A DNA stretch of 64,000 nt from Neobacillus sp. PS3-34 (lineage in GTDB: Bacteria; Bacillota; Bacilli; Bacillales; Cytobacillaceae): the NCBI RefSeq assembly GCF_030915465.1, contig NZ_CP133267.1, forward strand, positions 3,957,001 to 4,021,000. Reading direction: 5' to 3'. Positions 28,360 through 38,964 of the stretch are shown piece by piece; the first letter of the stretch is position 1; each line of letters opens with the position of its first letter. The translations under genes were made by a program, and so were the position numbers. The notes under the pieces are model-generated. The model saw nothing but the letters and a program-made list of their open reading frames with translations, searched no databases and was not told where the DNA came from.

Positions 28360-29284
28360 TTACCCCTCAAAAGTTCTTTTATTTTTGGACAAAAAGGCAA
28401 ACTTTCCTGCAGGAAGCTCTGCAAAGATCATGCCTGCAAAAATTAATGCGCAGCCAATGAGGGCACTTTTTGATAGATGTTCATGAGCCCAGACGTAACC
28501 AGTAATAGCGGCAAATACGGGTTCCATCGCAAAAATAAGTGCCACTCTCGTAGCCGTTGTGTACCTTTGAAAGCTGGTCTGGGCAAAAAAAGCCAGTGCT
28601 GTTGCAAACACAGACGTCACGATCTGGGCAGAAAGAACTTTCGGTGACAATAAAATATCTGGGCTGATTGCCCTTTGCCAGTCCTCAAATAAAAACGAGG
28701 AGATAATCGAAAGAAAGGCTACTGTTGTAATTTGAATAACCGTCAACAACAGGGATGGATATTTTTCACTGTATTTGCCAGTGAAAATAATATGCAAGCC
28801 GAAAGCTATTGCGCATATAAAGACCATTCCATCGCCGAAATTTAATGAAGTTACATCTGTCATTGTAAGCAGGAAAAGGCGAATTGTCGCTACGAGCACT
28901 CCGAAAATTGCGTTGCTTCCAGGAACCTGCTTCATTAGCAGCAGTGAAAACAATGGTACAAGGACAACACTTAATCCTGTAATAAAACCAGCTTTGGAAG
29001 AAGTAGTATATAAGAGGCCGATGGTTTGGGTTGCGTATCCAAGAAATAGCCAAAAGCCGATAGAAATTCCGGATAGGAGCATTTTTTTATTGAATAGTGC
29101 CAACTGTTTTCTCTCAAAAATAAACAGCCATAAGCCAAGCAGGATGGCCAGCAAGGAGAAAACGCACACCATTAAATGAAAATGGCGGGAGCGAGTCAAT
29201 CGCATTTTGCACCAATACAAACGTCATGCCCCAGATAAAAGCAACCAGCAGCAGGCTTATATCAGCAAATAGAGATTTTTTCAT
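28360..29284 (-). CDS. EamA/DMT-family permease (frameshifted)
   Basis: This drug/metabolite transporter has about ten helices in two EamA repeats. The start MKKSLFADISLLLVAFIWGM and the loop PPFSFNGVRF come from one frame; the rest (LLGLWLFIFERKQLALFNKK onward) from another. Removing one G at about 29147 joins them as RFLLAAILLGLWLF. EamA exporters move small metabolites; the substrate here is unknown. ATG 29284 follows GGAGGAGAATT. It overlaps or abuts the upstream RNase H-like gene by 5 bases, so both are one transcript. Confidence 0.85.
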
Positions 29285-29288
29285 GAGG

Positions 29289-29690
29289 TCAATTCTCCTC
29301 CTGTTTATTTTTCCGGATGGCCAGCCTTGCAAGTTCATCTGCCATTTTGTTTTCCAGGCTTGGAATCCATTTCATGAAAAATAAATCAAACTTTTTTGTA
29401 AGATCAAGAGCTTTTTCGAGTAGCGGGGCAAAATTCTTGTTTTTTGCGAACTCTTTTTCAACCGCCCTATTAACAAGTTCGGAATCCGTTCGGAAGGAAA
29501 CGACAGAATAGCCATTTTCGAGGCAGATTTCAAGTGCTTTTATAAAGGCATGAAATTCAGCTTCATGATTTGACATGATACCAAGCGGAAGGGAGTATCT
29601 GTCGGCAGAACCATGGCCTTTTATGAAAATGCCTGCGCCGCTTGGCCCTGGATTCCCGGCGCTAGCCCCATCTATATAGACTTCAATCAA
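29289..29690 (-). CDS. RNase H-like protein (YpdQ-like)
   Basis: This 133-aa single RNase HI-like domain begins MIEVYIDGASAGNPGPSGAG. The acidic tetrad positions appear as Asp7 (YIDGAS), Glu in NHEAEFHA, Asp in RTDSELV and Asp in MADELARLA. RNase HI cleaves RNA in RNA-DNA hybrids, but several Bacillus RNase H-like proteins of this type lack strong activity. It lies divergent to a second RNase H-like gene only 153 bases away. Confidence 0.85.
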   Translation of the reverse strand: MIEVYIDGASAGNPGPSGAGIFIKGHGSADRYSLPLGIMSNHEAEFHAFIKALEICLENGYSVVSFRTDSELVNRAVEKEFAKNKNFAPLLEKALDLTKKFDLFFMKWIPSLENKMADELARLAIRKNKQEEN

Positions 29691-29843
29691 TTGTCATACC
29701 TCCATTTTTTACATAAAAAGAGTGTACCATAAAAGAGTCGATACTTGCAGAGCGGTTTGAATCGCATTATTCATGAAAGTTGGGTACTATAAATGAAAAG
29801 CCCTTTTGTAACAAGGAAAATTATTTCGAAAGGCTGAAGATTA

Positions 29844-30500
29844 ATGAAATATAAGCTGGAATGGAATTATAAAGTAAAAGGACTCGATAAAATCTTATTT
29901 ACTTCTGACATGATTGACGGCGAATCAGCTGTCAGGGCCGCAGAAGAGCTTGAAAAGACCGGGAAAGCAGCAGATTTGTATTTTTATGATGAGCTCGGCA
30001 CTTCATGGAGCCTTAAGGAAATGAAAAAATTATTAATGGAAATTGAAGAAGAGCCGCACGACCTTGTTGTCTACTTTGATGGCGGATTTCAGAAAGAATC
30101 GAATCGTGCTGGCCTGGGAGCGGTTATTTTTTTTAGGCAGGGGAAGAAGAAATTCAGAATCCGGGCTAATCAAGTCGTAAATGAAATGGATACGAACAAT
30201 GAAGCAGAATACGCCGCTTTTTATTTTGCGGTGACCTTACTTGAAGAAATGGGAGTACAACATCTTCCGTGTGAATTTCAGGGAGATTCTCAGGTAGTGC
30301 TAAAGCAGCTAGAAGGGGAATGGCCATGCTATGAGGATGTATTAAATCGATGGTTGGACAGGATTGAAGCAAAGCTTAAGCAGATGGGAATAGAGCCCAA
30401 ATATAAGGCTATCTCAAGAAATGAAAATAAAGAAGCCGATAAGCTGGCTAGCCAGGCATTAGAAGGAAAGGAAATATACAGCCGGACGCAGCTGCTGTAA
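29844..30500 (+). CDS. RNase H-like protein with N-terminal extension (YpeP-like)
   Basis: The 218-aa protein has a 75-residue N-terminal domain (KYKLEWNYKVKGLDKILFTS) and a C-terminal RNase H fold: VVYFDGGFQKESNRAGLGAV (Asp), MDTNNEAEYAAFYFA (Glu), FQGDSQVVLKQLEGEW (Asp) and NENKEADKLASQAL (Asp), so all four acidic residues are kept. The extension may be a substrate-binding domain. Nine bases separate it from the following YpeQ-like gene, and RBS AAGGCTGAAG precedes the start. Confidence 0.85.
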   Translation: MKYKLEWNYKVKGLDKILFTSDMIDGESAVRAAEELEKTGKAADLYFYDELGTSWSLKEMKKLLMEIEEEPHDLVVYFDGGFQKESNRAGLGAVIFFRQGKKKFRIRANQVVNEMDTNNEAEYAAFYFAVTLLEEMGVQHLPCEFQGDSQVVLKQLEGEWPCYEDVLNRWLDRIEAKLKQMGIEPKYKAISRNENKEADKLASQALEGKEIYSRTQLL

Positions 30501-30508
30501 TAGGGGGG

Positions 30509-30700
30509 ATGAAAGTGAAGGAAGCTGAAAGAAAAGAACTGCTTGCAAATATGGAATATGTAATGGGGTATTACTGCGAAGGCTGCTTCCTGCACAAGCA
30601 AATTAAAAAAGAAGGCGGACGAAGGAGAGCACATCGATTTTGTATTAATGAGTGTACGGTAGGGGATAAATTGAAGGAATTTGGCGGAAAACTGTCCTAA
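30509..30700 (+). CDS. ypeQ: zinc-finger small protein (YpeQ-like)
   Basis: The 63-aa product contains YYCEGCFLHKQIKKEGGRRR and FCINECTVGDKLKE: four Cys in CxxC and CxxxC pairs with adjacent His, a probable zinc site. RBS AGGGGGGATG is close to the ATG. It is co-transcribed with the YpeP-like gene and followed by a terminator; in B. subtilis ypeP, ypeQ and cspD are neighbours as here. Function unknown. Confidence 0.8.
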   Translation: MKVKEAERKELLANMEYVMGYYCEGCFLHKQIKKEGGRRRAHRFCINECTVGDKLKEFGGKLS

Positions 30701-30711
30701 TAATAAAAAAT

Positions 30712-30740
30712 AAAAGGCTGGCGATCTCGCCAGCCTTTCT
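30712..30740. terminator. terminator between ypeQ and cspD
   Basis: AAAGGCTGGCGA-tc-TCGCCAGCCTTT perfect stem. Confidence 0.85.
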
Positions 30741-30757
30741 ATATGCCTTGCTATTAA

Positions 30758-30958
30758 TTATAGTTTCACTACATTAGCAGCTTGAGGTCCACGGTTTCCT
30801 TCAACGATTTCGAAAGAAACTTCCTGGCCTTCTTCTAAAGACTTGAAACCTTCGCCTTGGATAGCTGAGAAGTGTACAAATACATCTTCGCCGCCTTCAA
30901 CTTCGATAAATCCGAAACCTTTTTCATTGTTGAACCATTTTACTTTACCGTTTTGCAT
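30758..30958 (-). CDS. cspD: cold shock protein CspD
   Basis: The 66-aa single-domain cold shock protein has RNP1 KGFGFIEV (about 13-20) and RNP2 VFVHFSAIQ (about 26-34). It binds single-stranded RNA/DNA and acts as an RNA chaperone. ATG 30958 follows TAGGAGG; a longer frame upstream is not conserved. The neighbourhood fits cspD rather than cspB. An AT-rich leader of over 200 bases precedes it, in which I did not identify a defined structure. Confidence 0.95.
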   Translation of the reverse strand: MQNGKVKWFNNEKGFGFIEVEGGEDVFVHFSAIQGEGFKSLEEGQEVSFEIVEGNRGPQAANVVKL

Positions 30959-31214
30959 AATCCTGTTTCCTCCTATGCCTTTCAAGACACCATTATGATG
31001 CCAAAGATGAATATTTTCATAAATAATACCTATTTATGATGGTTTAAATATACATGAATAAAGTAGAGCAGTCAAGGATTGTAAGCGTTATTTTGTTAGT
31101 TTTGAAGATTGATGCAATAATATTATGAAAAATTAAAATAGTAATTAGAAGAACCAATACATAAAAATAAAGTAATCTCATATTCTTTAATAAAAATTGT
31201 ATAAGGGTGAGATG

Positions 31215-31487
31215 ATGTTCCGTTTTTCAATCGAGGGAGAGGATTGGATTTTAAGATTTTCACCAAACATTATGATCGATTCCGAAGAAAAACAGGCAAT
31301 TCTTTTGTCACTTCTTCATATCGGAACGGATTTGTCTTCATTTTCACATGGCGAGGCCTTTATCATGTTTACTAAAAAAATCGGTGCCATCATTTTCGAG
31401 GTTGAAAGAATGCCTTCTTTAATCCTGACAGTTTCAAATATCATTACAAATGATCGATGGTACCATCAGGATTCATCTTCAAAGTAA
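31215..31487 (+). CDS. hypothetical protein (about 90 aa)
   Basis: From ATG 31215 (RBS AAGGGTGAG) the protein reads MFRFSIEGEDWILRFSPNIM and continues with FSHGEAFIMFTKKIGAIIFE. It appears to be a small soluble alpha/beta protein without Cys or signal. I do not recognise it. It precedes topB, from which a terminator separates it. Confidence 0.6.
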   Translation: MFRFSIEGEDWILRFSPNIMIDSEEKQAILLSLLHIGTDLSSFSHGEAFIMFTKKIGAIIFEVERMPSLILTVSNIITNDRWYHQDSSSK

Positions 31488-31506
31488 ATGTACCCGATAT
31501 TTTGCC

Positions 31507-31551
31507 ACCCCTGCAGCAGAATGACAGTTCTGTTACAGGGGTTTATTTTTT
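31507..31551 (+). terminator. terminator
   Basis: CCCCTGCAGCAGAA-tgaca-GTTCTGTTACAGGGG stem (nearly complete) followed by TTTATTTTTTC. Confidence 0.75.
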
Positions 31552-31618
31552 CTTTACTATTTTGACATAGCATGGCTAAAATGAATTCGGAAGCTATTTT
31601 AAGATAGGAGCAATTTAT

Positions 31619-33799
31619 ATGATATTGATTATTGCTGAAAAACCTGACCAGGGAAAGACGCTTGCTTCCGTTTTTAAAAGCAAGAAACATAGTGATTATA
31701 TCGAAATTTTTCCTAATGAGATTTTCACGGAAGGTGCCTATGTAACATGGGCTATTGGACATTTATGCCAATTGGTCCCCCCAGAAAAATACCAGCCTCA
31801 GTGGAAAAAATGGACATTGGACAATTTGCCGATTATCCCATCCCAATTCGAATATGAAGTGACAAAGGATAAAGCGAAGCAATTTTCCATTATAAAAAAG
31901 CTGTCAGGCAATCCTCAGGTGACTGGTGTCATTCATGCAGGAGATGCCGGGCGTGAGGGTGAGCTAATTATCAGAAACGTTCTTCGGCTGGCCAACTGCA
32001 AAAAGCCAATGAGGCGTTTATGGATATCATCGCTTACACCTAATTCCATCAGGGAAGGCTTCAAAAATTTATTAAACGAAAATGATACACGGAATTTATA
32101 TTTTGAAGCATACACTAGGGCATGTGCCGACTGGGTAGTGGGTATGAACGCTTCGAGACTGTACAGCCTTCTTTTACAAAAACAAGGCTTCTCCGATGTG
32201 TTTTCGGTTGGCAGGGTGCAGACGCCGACACTGGCACTGATTGTAAAACGGGAACGTGAAATTGAAAACTTTAAATCTGAACCGTTTTGGGAAGTTCAAG
32301 CAAAATTTAATATAGATGGGAAGAAATATGCAGGCAAGTGGCAGAAGGATGGAGAAACAAGGGTACAGTCAAAGGAATTGGCTGAAAAGATTGCCCTTTT
32401 TTGTAAAGACAAGCCTGCAAGGGTTTCAGAAGTACTGGCGGAAACGAAGGAATTTCTTCCTCCGATGCTTTATAATCTCTCCGCACTTCAGGCTGAGGCA
32501 AATAAACGCTTTAAGTTTCCTCCGAAGAAGACTCTGGATGTCCTTCAAAAGCTTTATCAAAAAGGGAACGTTTCCTATCCCCGATCCGATTCAAGGTTTG
32601 TGACAAAAGGGGAGGCTGAAGCATTCCCTGACATTCTGAAAAAACTGAGCGGGATAAATGACTATCAAGCATTTTTTCCGCTGCCGATCACTTCGATCAT
32701 TGAAAATAAAAGATATGTAAATGATAAAAAAGTGACAGATCACTATGCGATTATTCCGACTGAACAAGTACCGAATGTTGAGAAGCTGCCTCCTGATGAA
32801 CGGATTTTATACGATTTAATTGTAACTAGCCTTATTGCCGCTCATTATAATAAAGCAATTGCAGAATATACAACCGTTACTACGATGGTCGATGGGCGTG
32901 CTTCTTTTATCTCGAAAGGCAAAGTCCAAATTGAAGAAGGCTGGAGAAAGGTGCTCCATTCAAAGGAGAAGGATAATGAGCCTGCATTGCCACAGCTATC
33001 TGAAGGAGAACAGGGGAAAACTGCGAGTGTGGAGGTGAAGGAGAGCCAAACTCAGCCGCCTAAACGCTATACTGAGGGACAATTAATCACCTTGATGAAA
33101 ACGGCTGGAAAACATATAGAAGATAAAGAACTGGAGAAAATTTTAAGCAAAACAGAAGGATTGGGAACAGAAGCCACAAGAGCAGGAATTATAACGATGC
33201 TGAAGGATCGTCTTTATATAGAAGTGAATAAGAACCTGGTCTATGCTACCGCAAAAGCAAAGATATTAATTGATGCAATTGGGGAGCAAATACTTGCTTC
33301 ACCTGAAATGACTGGAAAATGGGAGCAAAAACTAAAGGAAATTTCTGAAGGTACAGCATCACCAAAGCATTTTATGGAGCAGACAAATAAGATGGTTCTT
33401 CATCTGATTTCTTCAAGTGTCACTCATTCTGAGGAGTGGGAATTTTCTGAGGAGGTTCGTGAAACCTTTACTCCAGGCAAGAAAAAACAAAAAAGCTTTA
33501 CTAAGCTTGGTTCGTGCAAAAAATGTGATGGGCAGGTCATTGATAAAGGATCCTTTTATGGATGTAACAATTATAAAAAGAATAAATGCGATTTTACTCT
33601 TTCCAAAAAGATACTGGGTAAGGCAATCACCCAAAAAAACATAAAAATGCTGTTGGCTGAAGGTTCTACAGAAACGATAGAAGGCTTTAAAAACAAGGAT
33701 AAAACCTTTAATGCCAGGCTTGCTTGGGATGAAAAGGAAGGAAAACTCAGCTTTTTATTCGAGGGAAAAAGCAGTGTCCAGGCTGCTGCAAAAAAATAG
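31619..33799 (+). CDS. topB: DNA topoisomerase III (type IA)
   Basis: The 726-aa product has an N-terminal TOPRIM domain, LIIAEKPDQGKTLASVF (residues about 3-19), with HAGDAGREGELI carrying the metal-binding acidic residues. The catalytic tyrosine is in VSYPRSDSRF (about Tyr 318). The IA core follows. A C-terminal CKKCDGQVIDKGSFYGCNN region resembles a short zinc-ribbon repeat. TopB removes catenanes and recombination intermediates. RBS TAGGAGC precedes ATG 31619. Confidence 0.95.
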   Translation: MILIIAEKPDQGKTLASVFKSKKHSDYIEIFPNEIFTEGAYVTWAIGHLCQLVPPEKYQPQWKKWTLDNLPIIPSQFEYEVTKDKAKQFSIIKKLSGNPQVTGVIHAGDAGREGELIIRNVLRLANCKKPMRRLWISSLTPNSIREGFKNLLNENDTRNLYFEAYTRACADWVVGMNASRLYSLLLQKQGFSDVFSVGRVQTPTLALIVKREREIENFKSEPFWEVQAKFNIDGKKYAGKWQKDGETRVQSKELAEKIALFCKDKPARVSEVLAETKEFLPPMLYNLSALQAEANKRFKFPPKKTLDVLQKLYQKGNVSYPRSDSRFVTKGEAEAFPDILKKLSGINDYQAFFPLPITSIIENKRYVNDKKVTDHYAIIPTEQVPNVEKLPPDERILYDLIVTSLIAAHYNKAIAEYTTVTTMVDGRASFISKGKVQIEEGWRKVLHSKEKDNEPALPQLSEGEQGKTASVEVKESQTQPPKRYTEGQLITLMKTAGKHIEDKELEKILSKTEGLGTEATRAGIITMLKDRLYIEVNKNLVYATAKAKILIDAIGEQILASPEMTGKWEQKLKEISEGTASPKHFMEQTNKMVLHLISSSVTHSEEWEFSEEVRETFTPGKKKQKSFTKLGSCKKCDGQVIDKGSFYGCNNYKKNKCDFTLSKKILGKAITQKNIKMLLAEGSTETIEGFKNKDKTFNARLAWDEKEGKLSFLFEGKSSVQAAAKK

Positions 33800-33926
33800 T
33801 ACATTGCAGTGGAAAAGCCTTTTTTGAATACTGGAGAAGCAAATGTGGTGACATAGTGCCTTGTCTATCATTCGTTTATATAGTAAACTTTTAATGGCTT
33901 ATTTTTTACGTTATAGGGGGATACGG

Positions 33927-34349
33927 ATGCCAACGCCTAGCATGGAAGATTACATTGAACAAATATATATTTTGATAGAAGATAAAGGCTACGCAAGGGT
34001 ATCGGATATTGCTGAAGCGTTATCAGTCCATCCTTCCTCAGTGACTAAGATGGTTCAAAAGCTGGACAAGGACGAATACCTTGTTTATGAAAAGTATCGG
34101 GGGCTTGTATTAACCGCTAAAGGTAAAAAAATTGGCAAGCGCCTTGTATACAGGCATGAACTGCTTGAACAGCTTTTAAAAATAATCGGTGTCAAAGATG
34201 AAAATATCTACGCGGATGTAGAAGGAATAGAGCATCATCTGAGCTGGGACGCGATTGACAGAATAGGGGATTTGGTGCAATTTTTTGAAGAAGAATCCTC
34301 CCGCATTGAAGCGTTAAGAGATATTCAAAAACAAAATGATGAACAATAA
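33927..34349 (+). CDS. mntR: manganese transport regulator MntR
   Basis: This 140-aa DtxR-family repressor binds Mn2+ and represses manganese uptake genes. It begins [20 protein letters not shown] with the metal ligands Asp8 and Glu11, and has a winged-helix [20 protein letters not shown]. His in VYRHELLEQ and Glu-Glu-His in [11 protein letters not shown] complete the Mn sites known from B. subtilis MntR. ATG 33927 follows TAGGGGG; a longer frame upstream is not conserved. No mnt transporter gene is in the window. Confidence 0.95.
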   Translation: MPTPSMEDYIEQIYILIEDKGYARVSDIAEALSVHPSSVTKMVQKLDKDEYLVYEKYRGLVLTAKGKKIGKRLVYRHELLEQLLKIIGVKDENIYADVEGIEHHLSWDAIDRIGDLVQFFEEESSRIEALRDIQKQNDEQ

Positions 34350-34360
34350 ATACATTTATT

Positions 34361-34393
34361 AAAAGCACCTGACATGGTAGTCAGGTGCTTTTA
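34361..34393. terminator. terminator between mntR and the DUF3892-like gene
   Basis: AAAAGCACCTGAC-atggta-GTCAGGTGCTTTT perfect stem serving both convergent genes. Confidence 0.85.
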
Positions 34394-34603
34394 GTATATC
34401 TCTGGCATTTGGTCAAAGGACTGATGCATTTCTGGAAGTAAGAAGATATTACCTTCAGCATCCTCGGCTCTCTGTACTCCAGCCAAAATCCCTTCTTCTG
34501 CCTCCTGGATAGCTTTTTTGTAAGAAATTATCCGCCCTTCCGATGTTTCAAAACTGATAATGCTGCCTGAGTGATTACGGTGCAGGGCTATCAATTTTTC
34601 CAT
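34391..34603 (-). CDS. small DUF3892-like protein (70 aa)
   Basis: The protein reads MEKLIALHRNHSGSIISFET and continues with SEGRIISYKKAIQEAEEG, ending DQMPEIY, a pattern I associate with DUF3892 proteins of unknown function. ATG 34603 was chosen over 34609 because AAAGGAGG then has correct spacing. It converges on mntR and shares its terminator. Confidence 0.7.
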   Translation of the reverse strand: MEKLIALHRNHSGSIISFETSEGRIISYKKAIQEAEEGILAGVQRAEDAEGNIFLLPEMHQSFDQMPEIY

Positions 34604-34724
34604 TAACATTACCTCCTTTCATTTAGTTTTACACTAATTCCATATTAATAAACAAAAAGGATTTCAGATTTAAGTACCGAAGTAAGTAATTGTGAGATTA
34701 AAGAAAGTGAAATGGGGAAGGAAG

Positions 34725-35404
34725 ATGACATCATTTAATTGGTCGGAAGAATCGCAGAAGCAGTGGAATGAAAGAGCTGAAAGCTGGCACTCTCAAAGCA
34801 GTGGGATGTGGGAATCAGGGAGCCGAAAGGAAATCCTGCCTTTTTTAAAAAAGAATATACCCACTCGTTCCAGAATTTGCGATCTGGGATGCGGTGATGG
34901 ATATGCTTCAAGTAAGCTGGCCAGGGAAGGCTTTCAGGTGACAGGAATCGATGTTTCTGAAGAGATGATTACAAAAGCCCGAAAACAAGCAGAAGGCACG
35001 CCAACCGCTTTCATTAGAAGTGATATTTCCAGCATTCCTACTCCAGAAGAAAGCTTTGATGCTGTTATGGCTATAAATTCCCTTGAATGGACTGAAAGCC
35101 CACTTTCCGTGTTGGGTGAGATAAAAAGAATCTTAACACCAGAAGGAGTGGCCTGTATCGGCATACTTGCCCTACCGCCATGCCGAGGGTAAACAGTTAT
35201 CGCAGACTATATGGGGAAAAGGTCATTTGTAATACGATGATGCCCTGGGAATTGGAAAAGCTGGCTGAAGAAAATGGGCTAGTAAAAATTGACGAACTTC
35301 CAGTGTATAAACGAGGAGTAGATAGACTCCTGGCTGATAAACTCCCAACTGATTTAAGACAGTCGCTGTCCTTTATGTGGGTTTTTATGTTTAAGATACT
35401 TTAG
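34725..35404 (+). CDS. class I SAM-dependent methyltransferase (frameshifted)
   Basis: The product is about 226 aa after correction. SAM-binding motif I is ICDLGCGDGYASSKLAREGF (about 53-72), followed by VTGIDVSEEMI and motif IV-like DAVMAINSLEWTE. The frame breaks at about 35170, where one G is missing; GILGPTAMPRVNSYRRLYGE then joins the halves. The methyl acceptor is unknown. ATG 34725 follows GGGAAGGAAG. Similar B. subtilis proteins (YodH-like) are likewise uncharacterised. Confidence 0.82.
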
Positions 35405-35419
35405 AGAGGGAGAAGTAAA

Positions 35420-36111
35420 ATGAGCCGATATTCGATTAATGAATTCGTAGAACAAACGAAGCAGCAGGACAAAGGGGAAGGCCTATTTGAACTTGAAACA
35501 GCAAGGATGCTCGAAATAAATTTGGATGGTCAGATTTGGGCGAAAGCAGGGTCAATGGTTTCCTACCGTGGAAATATAAAATTTGAACGGGAAGGTATTT
35601 TTGAGCATGGTCTAGGTAAAATGTTTAAAAAAGCACTGACAGGCGAGGGAACCTCTTTAATGAAAGCTACCGGGAACGGGAAACTATATGTGGCCGACCA
35701 AGGTAAGAAAATCTCGATTCTAAATCTGCAAAGTGATTCTATTTTTGTGAATGGCAACGATTTACTTGCATTTGAACCATCAATTAACTGGGATATCAAA
35801 ATCATGAAAAGAATTGCAGGCTGCTTGCCGGAGGTTTGTTTAATGTTAGATTGGAAGGGTCAGGAATGGCAGCAATTACCTCACATTATGAGCCTTTAAC
35901 ACTGCTAGTCACGCCAAATAATCCGGTTTTTACTGATCCGAATGCTACTGTTGCATGGTCGGGCAATCTGACTCCAGATTTTGTGACAGATATTTCTTTA
36001 AAAACATTCCTAGGAAGAGGCAGTGGCGAGTCAATACAAATGAAATTTAGCGGTGAAGGCTTTGTTGTCGTGCAGCCTTTTGAGGAAGTCTATTTTCAGC
36101 AACAATCCTAA
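35420..36111 (+). CDS. AIM24-family protein (frameshifted)
   Basis: The product is about 230 aa after correction. The AIM24/TIGR00266-like beta-rich fold shows [38 protein letters not shown] and [20 protein letters not shown]. The break at about 35828 (one base missing) restores [24 protein letters not shown] continuity into [13 protein letters not shown] and the C-terminal [12 protein letters not shown]. The family is widespread with no proven enzymatic role. It follows the methyltransferase gene by 15 bases. Confidence 0.8.
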
Positions 36112-36147
36112 AATGATTCAGATTTAACGTTTTAAGTTCTGTAAAAC

Positions 36148-36183
36148 AAAAAGCTGTCCCAGCCTTTTATGCAGGACAGCTTA
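36148..36183. terminator. terminator between the AIM24 gene and metA
   Basis: AAAGCTGTCC-cagccttttatgca-GGACAGCTT stem between convergent genes. Confidence 0.7.
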
Positions 36184-36199
36184 CTTATATATATCTTTA

Positions 36200-37087
36200 T
36201 TATTCACATACATAATAATTGAGCCAGTTCGAGAACAAAAGAAAACCATGAGAACGCCATATATTTAATGGCGACAAATTTGGATCATTCTTAGGAAAGT
36301 AATTTTCAGGGATATGAATGTTAAGACCTTTTTCTACATCTCGCTCGTATTCCCATGCAAGTGTATCTGCATCATATTCTAAATGCCCAGTTATCATAAT
36401 ATTTTTTCCATCTGTGGAGGAGATAATGAGTGCGCCTGCTTTCTCTGAAGAGGCTAGCAGCTTTAGCTGTTGGTGTCTTTCGATTTCATGGATTGAAACG
36501 TCGGTATACCGGGAATGTGGCGCGAAAAACATATCGTCAAATCCGCTTAATAGCTTTTCACGTGAATCAAGGAGTGTGTGTGGATACACACCAGAGCATT
36601 TTTGGGGCAGCAATGCTTTATCGATTCCATAATGATAATACAGAGCAGCCTGCGCTCCCCAGCATATATGAAGCGTGGAAGTGACGTTCTTTTTTGCCCA
36701 ATCCATGATTTCCGTCAATTCAGGCCAATAAATGACTTCCTCAAACTCCATTAACTCAACAGGAGCCCCAGTAATAATCATACCGTCAAACCTATTATTT
36801 TTAATATCCGCGAAGGTTTTATAGAACAAATCAAGATGATCCCTGCTTGTGTTTTTTGATTCATAAGAATCAGTTTTCAAAAAAGTAATATTGACCTGGT
36901 GATGTGTATTTCCTAGCAATCTTAAAAGCTGTGTCTCTGCAGTTTCTTTTATTGGCATAAGATTAAGGATTAGAATGCTAATTGGCCTTTTATTCTGCTG
37001 AAAGACTTTATCGTCATCAAGGACTAAAATATTTTCCTTTTCCAGGATTTCTCGCGAAGGTAGTAGCTTTGGTATATTTATAGGCAA
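36200..37087 (-). CDS. metA: homoserine O-acyltransferase MetA
   Basis: The 295-aa enzyme of methionine biosynthesis acylates homoserine (acetyl-CoA in most bacilli, succinyl-CoA in enterics). The acyl-accepting Cys is in [16 protein letters not shown] (about Cys 142), with the His/Glu pair in [17 protein letters not shown] (His about 235). The start [20 protein letters not shown] is typical. RBS AAGGAGAT is upstream. I found no S-box (SAM) riboswitch in the 170 bases between metA and fhs. Confidence 0.95.
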   Translation of the reverse strand: MPINIPKLLPSREILEKENILVLDDDKVFQQNKRPISILILNLMPIKETAETQLLRLLGNTHHQVNITFLKTDSYESKNTSRDHLDLFYKTFADIKNNRFDGMIITGAPVELMEFEEVIYWPELTEIMDWAKKNVTSTLHICWGAQAALYYHYGIDKALLPQKCSGVYPHTLLDSREKLLSGFDDMFFAPHSRYTDVSIHEIERHQQLKLLASSEKAGALIISSTDGKNIMITGHLEYDADTLAWEYERDVEKGLNIHIPENYFPKNDPNLSPLNIWRSHGFLLFSNWLNYYVCE

Positions 37088-37257
37088 TGGAATATCTCCT
37101 TATAAGAAAATGAATTGATATAATTATAACGATTATATTGTTTCGAAACATAAATTTTGAACAAAAAATTCACAAAACAAGTCTGACTCAGAGTGTTGCT
37201 TATTTGGTACAATTGAAAAGGAACGCCAAACTTTGCTAAGGAAATTGGGGGATGGAA

Positions 37258-38945
37258 ATGAACATGAAAACTGAATTTATGTCCGACATTGAGATTGCGC
37301 AGAAAGCAACGATGAAGCCCATCAAAGAAATAGCCGAAAAGCTTGGGTTAACAGAAGATGACCTAGAGCTATACGGAAAATATAAAGCAAAGCTATCAAC
37401 AGAAGCGTTGGCGAAACTAAAAACAAAAGAAAGCGGAAAAGTAATCCTTGTAACTTCAATTAATCCCACTCCGGCTGGAGAAGGGAAATCGACTGTTACA
37501 GTAGGTTTAGGTGACGCTTTTACTAAAATCGGGAAAAAAGCTATGATTGCAATGCGCGAACCTTCTTTACGCCAACCATGGGAATAAAGGGAGGAGCCAC
37601 TGGTGGAGGATTTTCACAGGTTCTGCCTATGGAAGATATCAACCTGCACTTTACAGGTGACCTTCACGCCATTACAACTGCGAATAACGCTCTTGCAGCA
37701 TTAATTGATAACCACCTGCAGCAGGGAAATGAGCTGCAGATTGACCAGCGCCGGATCGTTTGGAAGCGCGCTGTTGATTTGAACGACCGTGCTTTAAGAA
37801 AAGTAATTATCGGACTTGGCGGACCCCTTCAGGGAATACCAAGGGAAGATGGTTTTGATATAACAGTTGCTTCTGAAATTATGGCTGTCTTATGCCTTGC
37901 AGAAGATCTTAAGGATTTAAAAATAAGATTGTCCAGGATGGTTGTTGCCTACAATTATCAAAAGGAACCTGTAACAGTCGGGGATTTAGGGGCTGAAGGG
38001 GCACTGGCACTCCTGTTAAAGGATGCAGTGAAGCCAAACCTTGTCCAAACGATTGAACATACTCCTGCTCTGATTCACGGCGGACCATTTGCTAATATCG
38101 CTCATGGCTGCAATAGTGTAATCGCTACAACTGCAGCATCCAAGCTGGCTGATTTCGTCATTACTGAGGGCGGCTTCGGTGCGGACTTAGGAGCAGAAAA
38201 GTTCCTGCATATTAAATCCAGGAGTGCGGGATTCAAGCCTGAAGCAGTGGTCATTGTAGCAACAATCCGGGCACTGAAAATGCATGGCGGTGTACCTAAA
38301 ACGGAACTGGCGAGAGAAAATCTCGATGCCTTAATTAAAGGATTTGCAAATCTTAAAAAGCATATTGAAACCATTCAAAGCTTTGGACTGCCAGCTGTTG
38401 TTGCAATAAATAAATTTGTTGCCGACACGAATTTAGAAGTCCAAACGCTGCTTGAATGGTGCGAAAGCGAAAATATCCCTGTCTCACTTACAGAGGTGTG
38501 GGAAAAAGGCGGTGCCGGAGGAGTTGAACTGGCAGAACTTCTTTTGGAAGTAATCGATAAGGTGGAAAATAATTTCCATCCTCTCTATGAATTGTCCGAT
38601 TCAATAGAACAAAAGGTCAGGACAATTGTGCAGGAGGTTTATGGAGGAACAGATGTTGATTTGTCACCAAAAGCCAGGAAACAGCTAATCGATTTTGAAA
38701 AGTTCGGCTGGTCTAATCTGCCGGTTTGCATGGCAAAAACTCAATATTCCTTATCTGATGATCCTGCAAAATTAGGGCGTCCTTCAGGATTCACGGTTAC
38801 AGTAAGAGAGTTCAAGCCTTCCATTGGAGCAGGTTTTATAGTAGCTTTAACAGGAGATGTCATGACAATGCCAGGGCTTCCGAAAAAGCCTGCCGCTCTT
38901 AATATGGATGTGGATGAAGACGGAAATGCCATCGGATTGTTCTAA
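37258..38945 (+). CDS. fhs: formate-tetrahydrofolate ligase (frameshifted)
   Basis: The ATP-dependent enzyme makes 10-formyl-THF from formate. The P-loop is [18 protein letters not shown] (about 67-84). The frame breaks at about 37572: REPSL in one frame and [16 protein letters not shown] in the other, joined by one missing base. Further conserved segments include [23 protein letters not shown] and DGEG-free C-terminal [18 protein letters not shown]. Corrected length is about 562 aa. ATG 37258 (or 37264) fits the TTGGGGG RBS. B. subtilis 168 lacks this gene. Confidence 0.93.
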
Positions 38946-38964
38946 AATGAGGTGAATTGCAGCA

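Noticed and set aside
37088..37257. possible SAM riboswitch upstream of metA
   Set aside because: No S-box conserved blocks or terminator pair could be found in the 170 bases.
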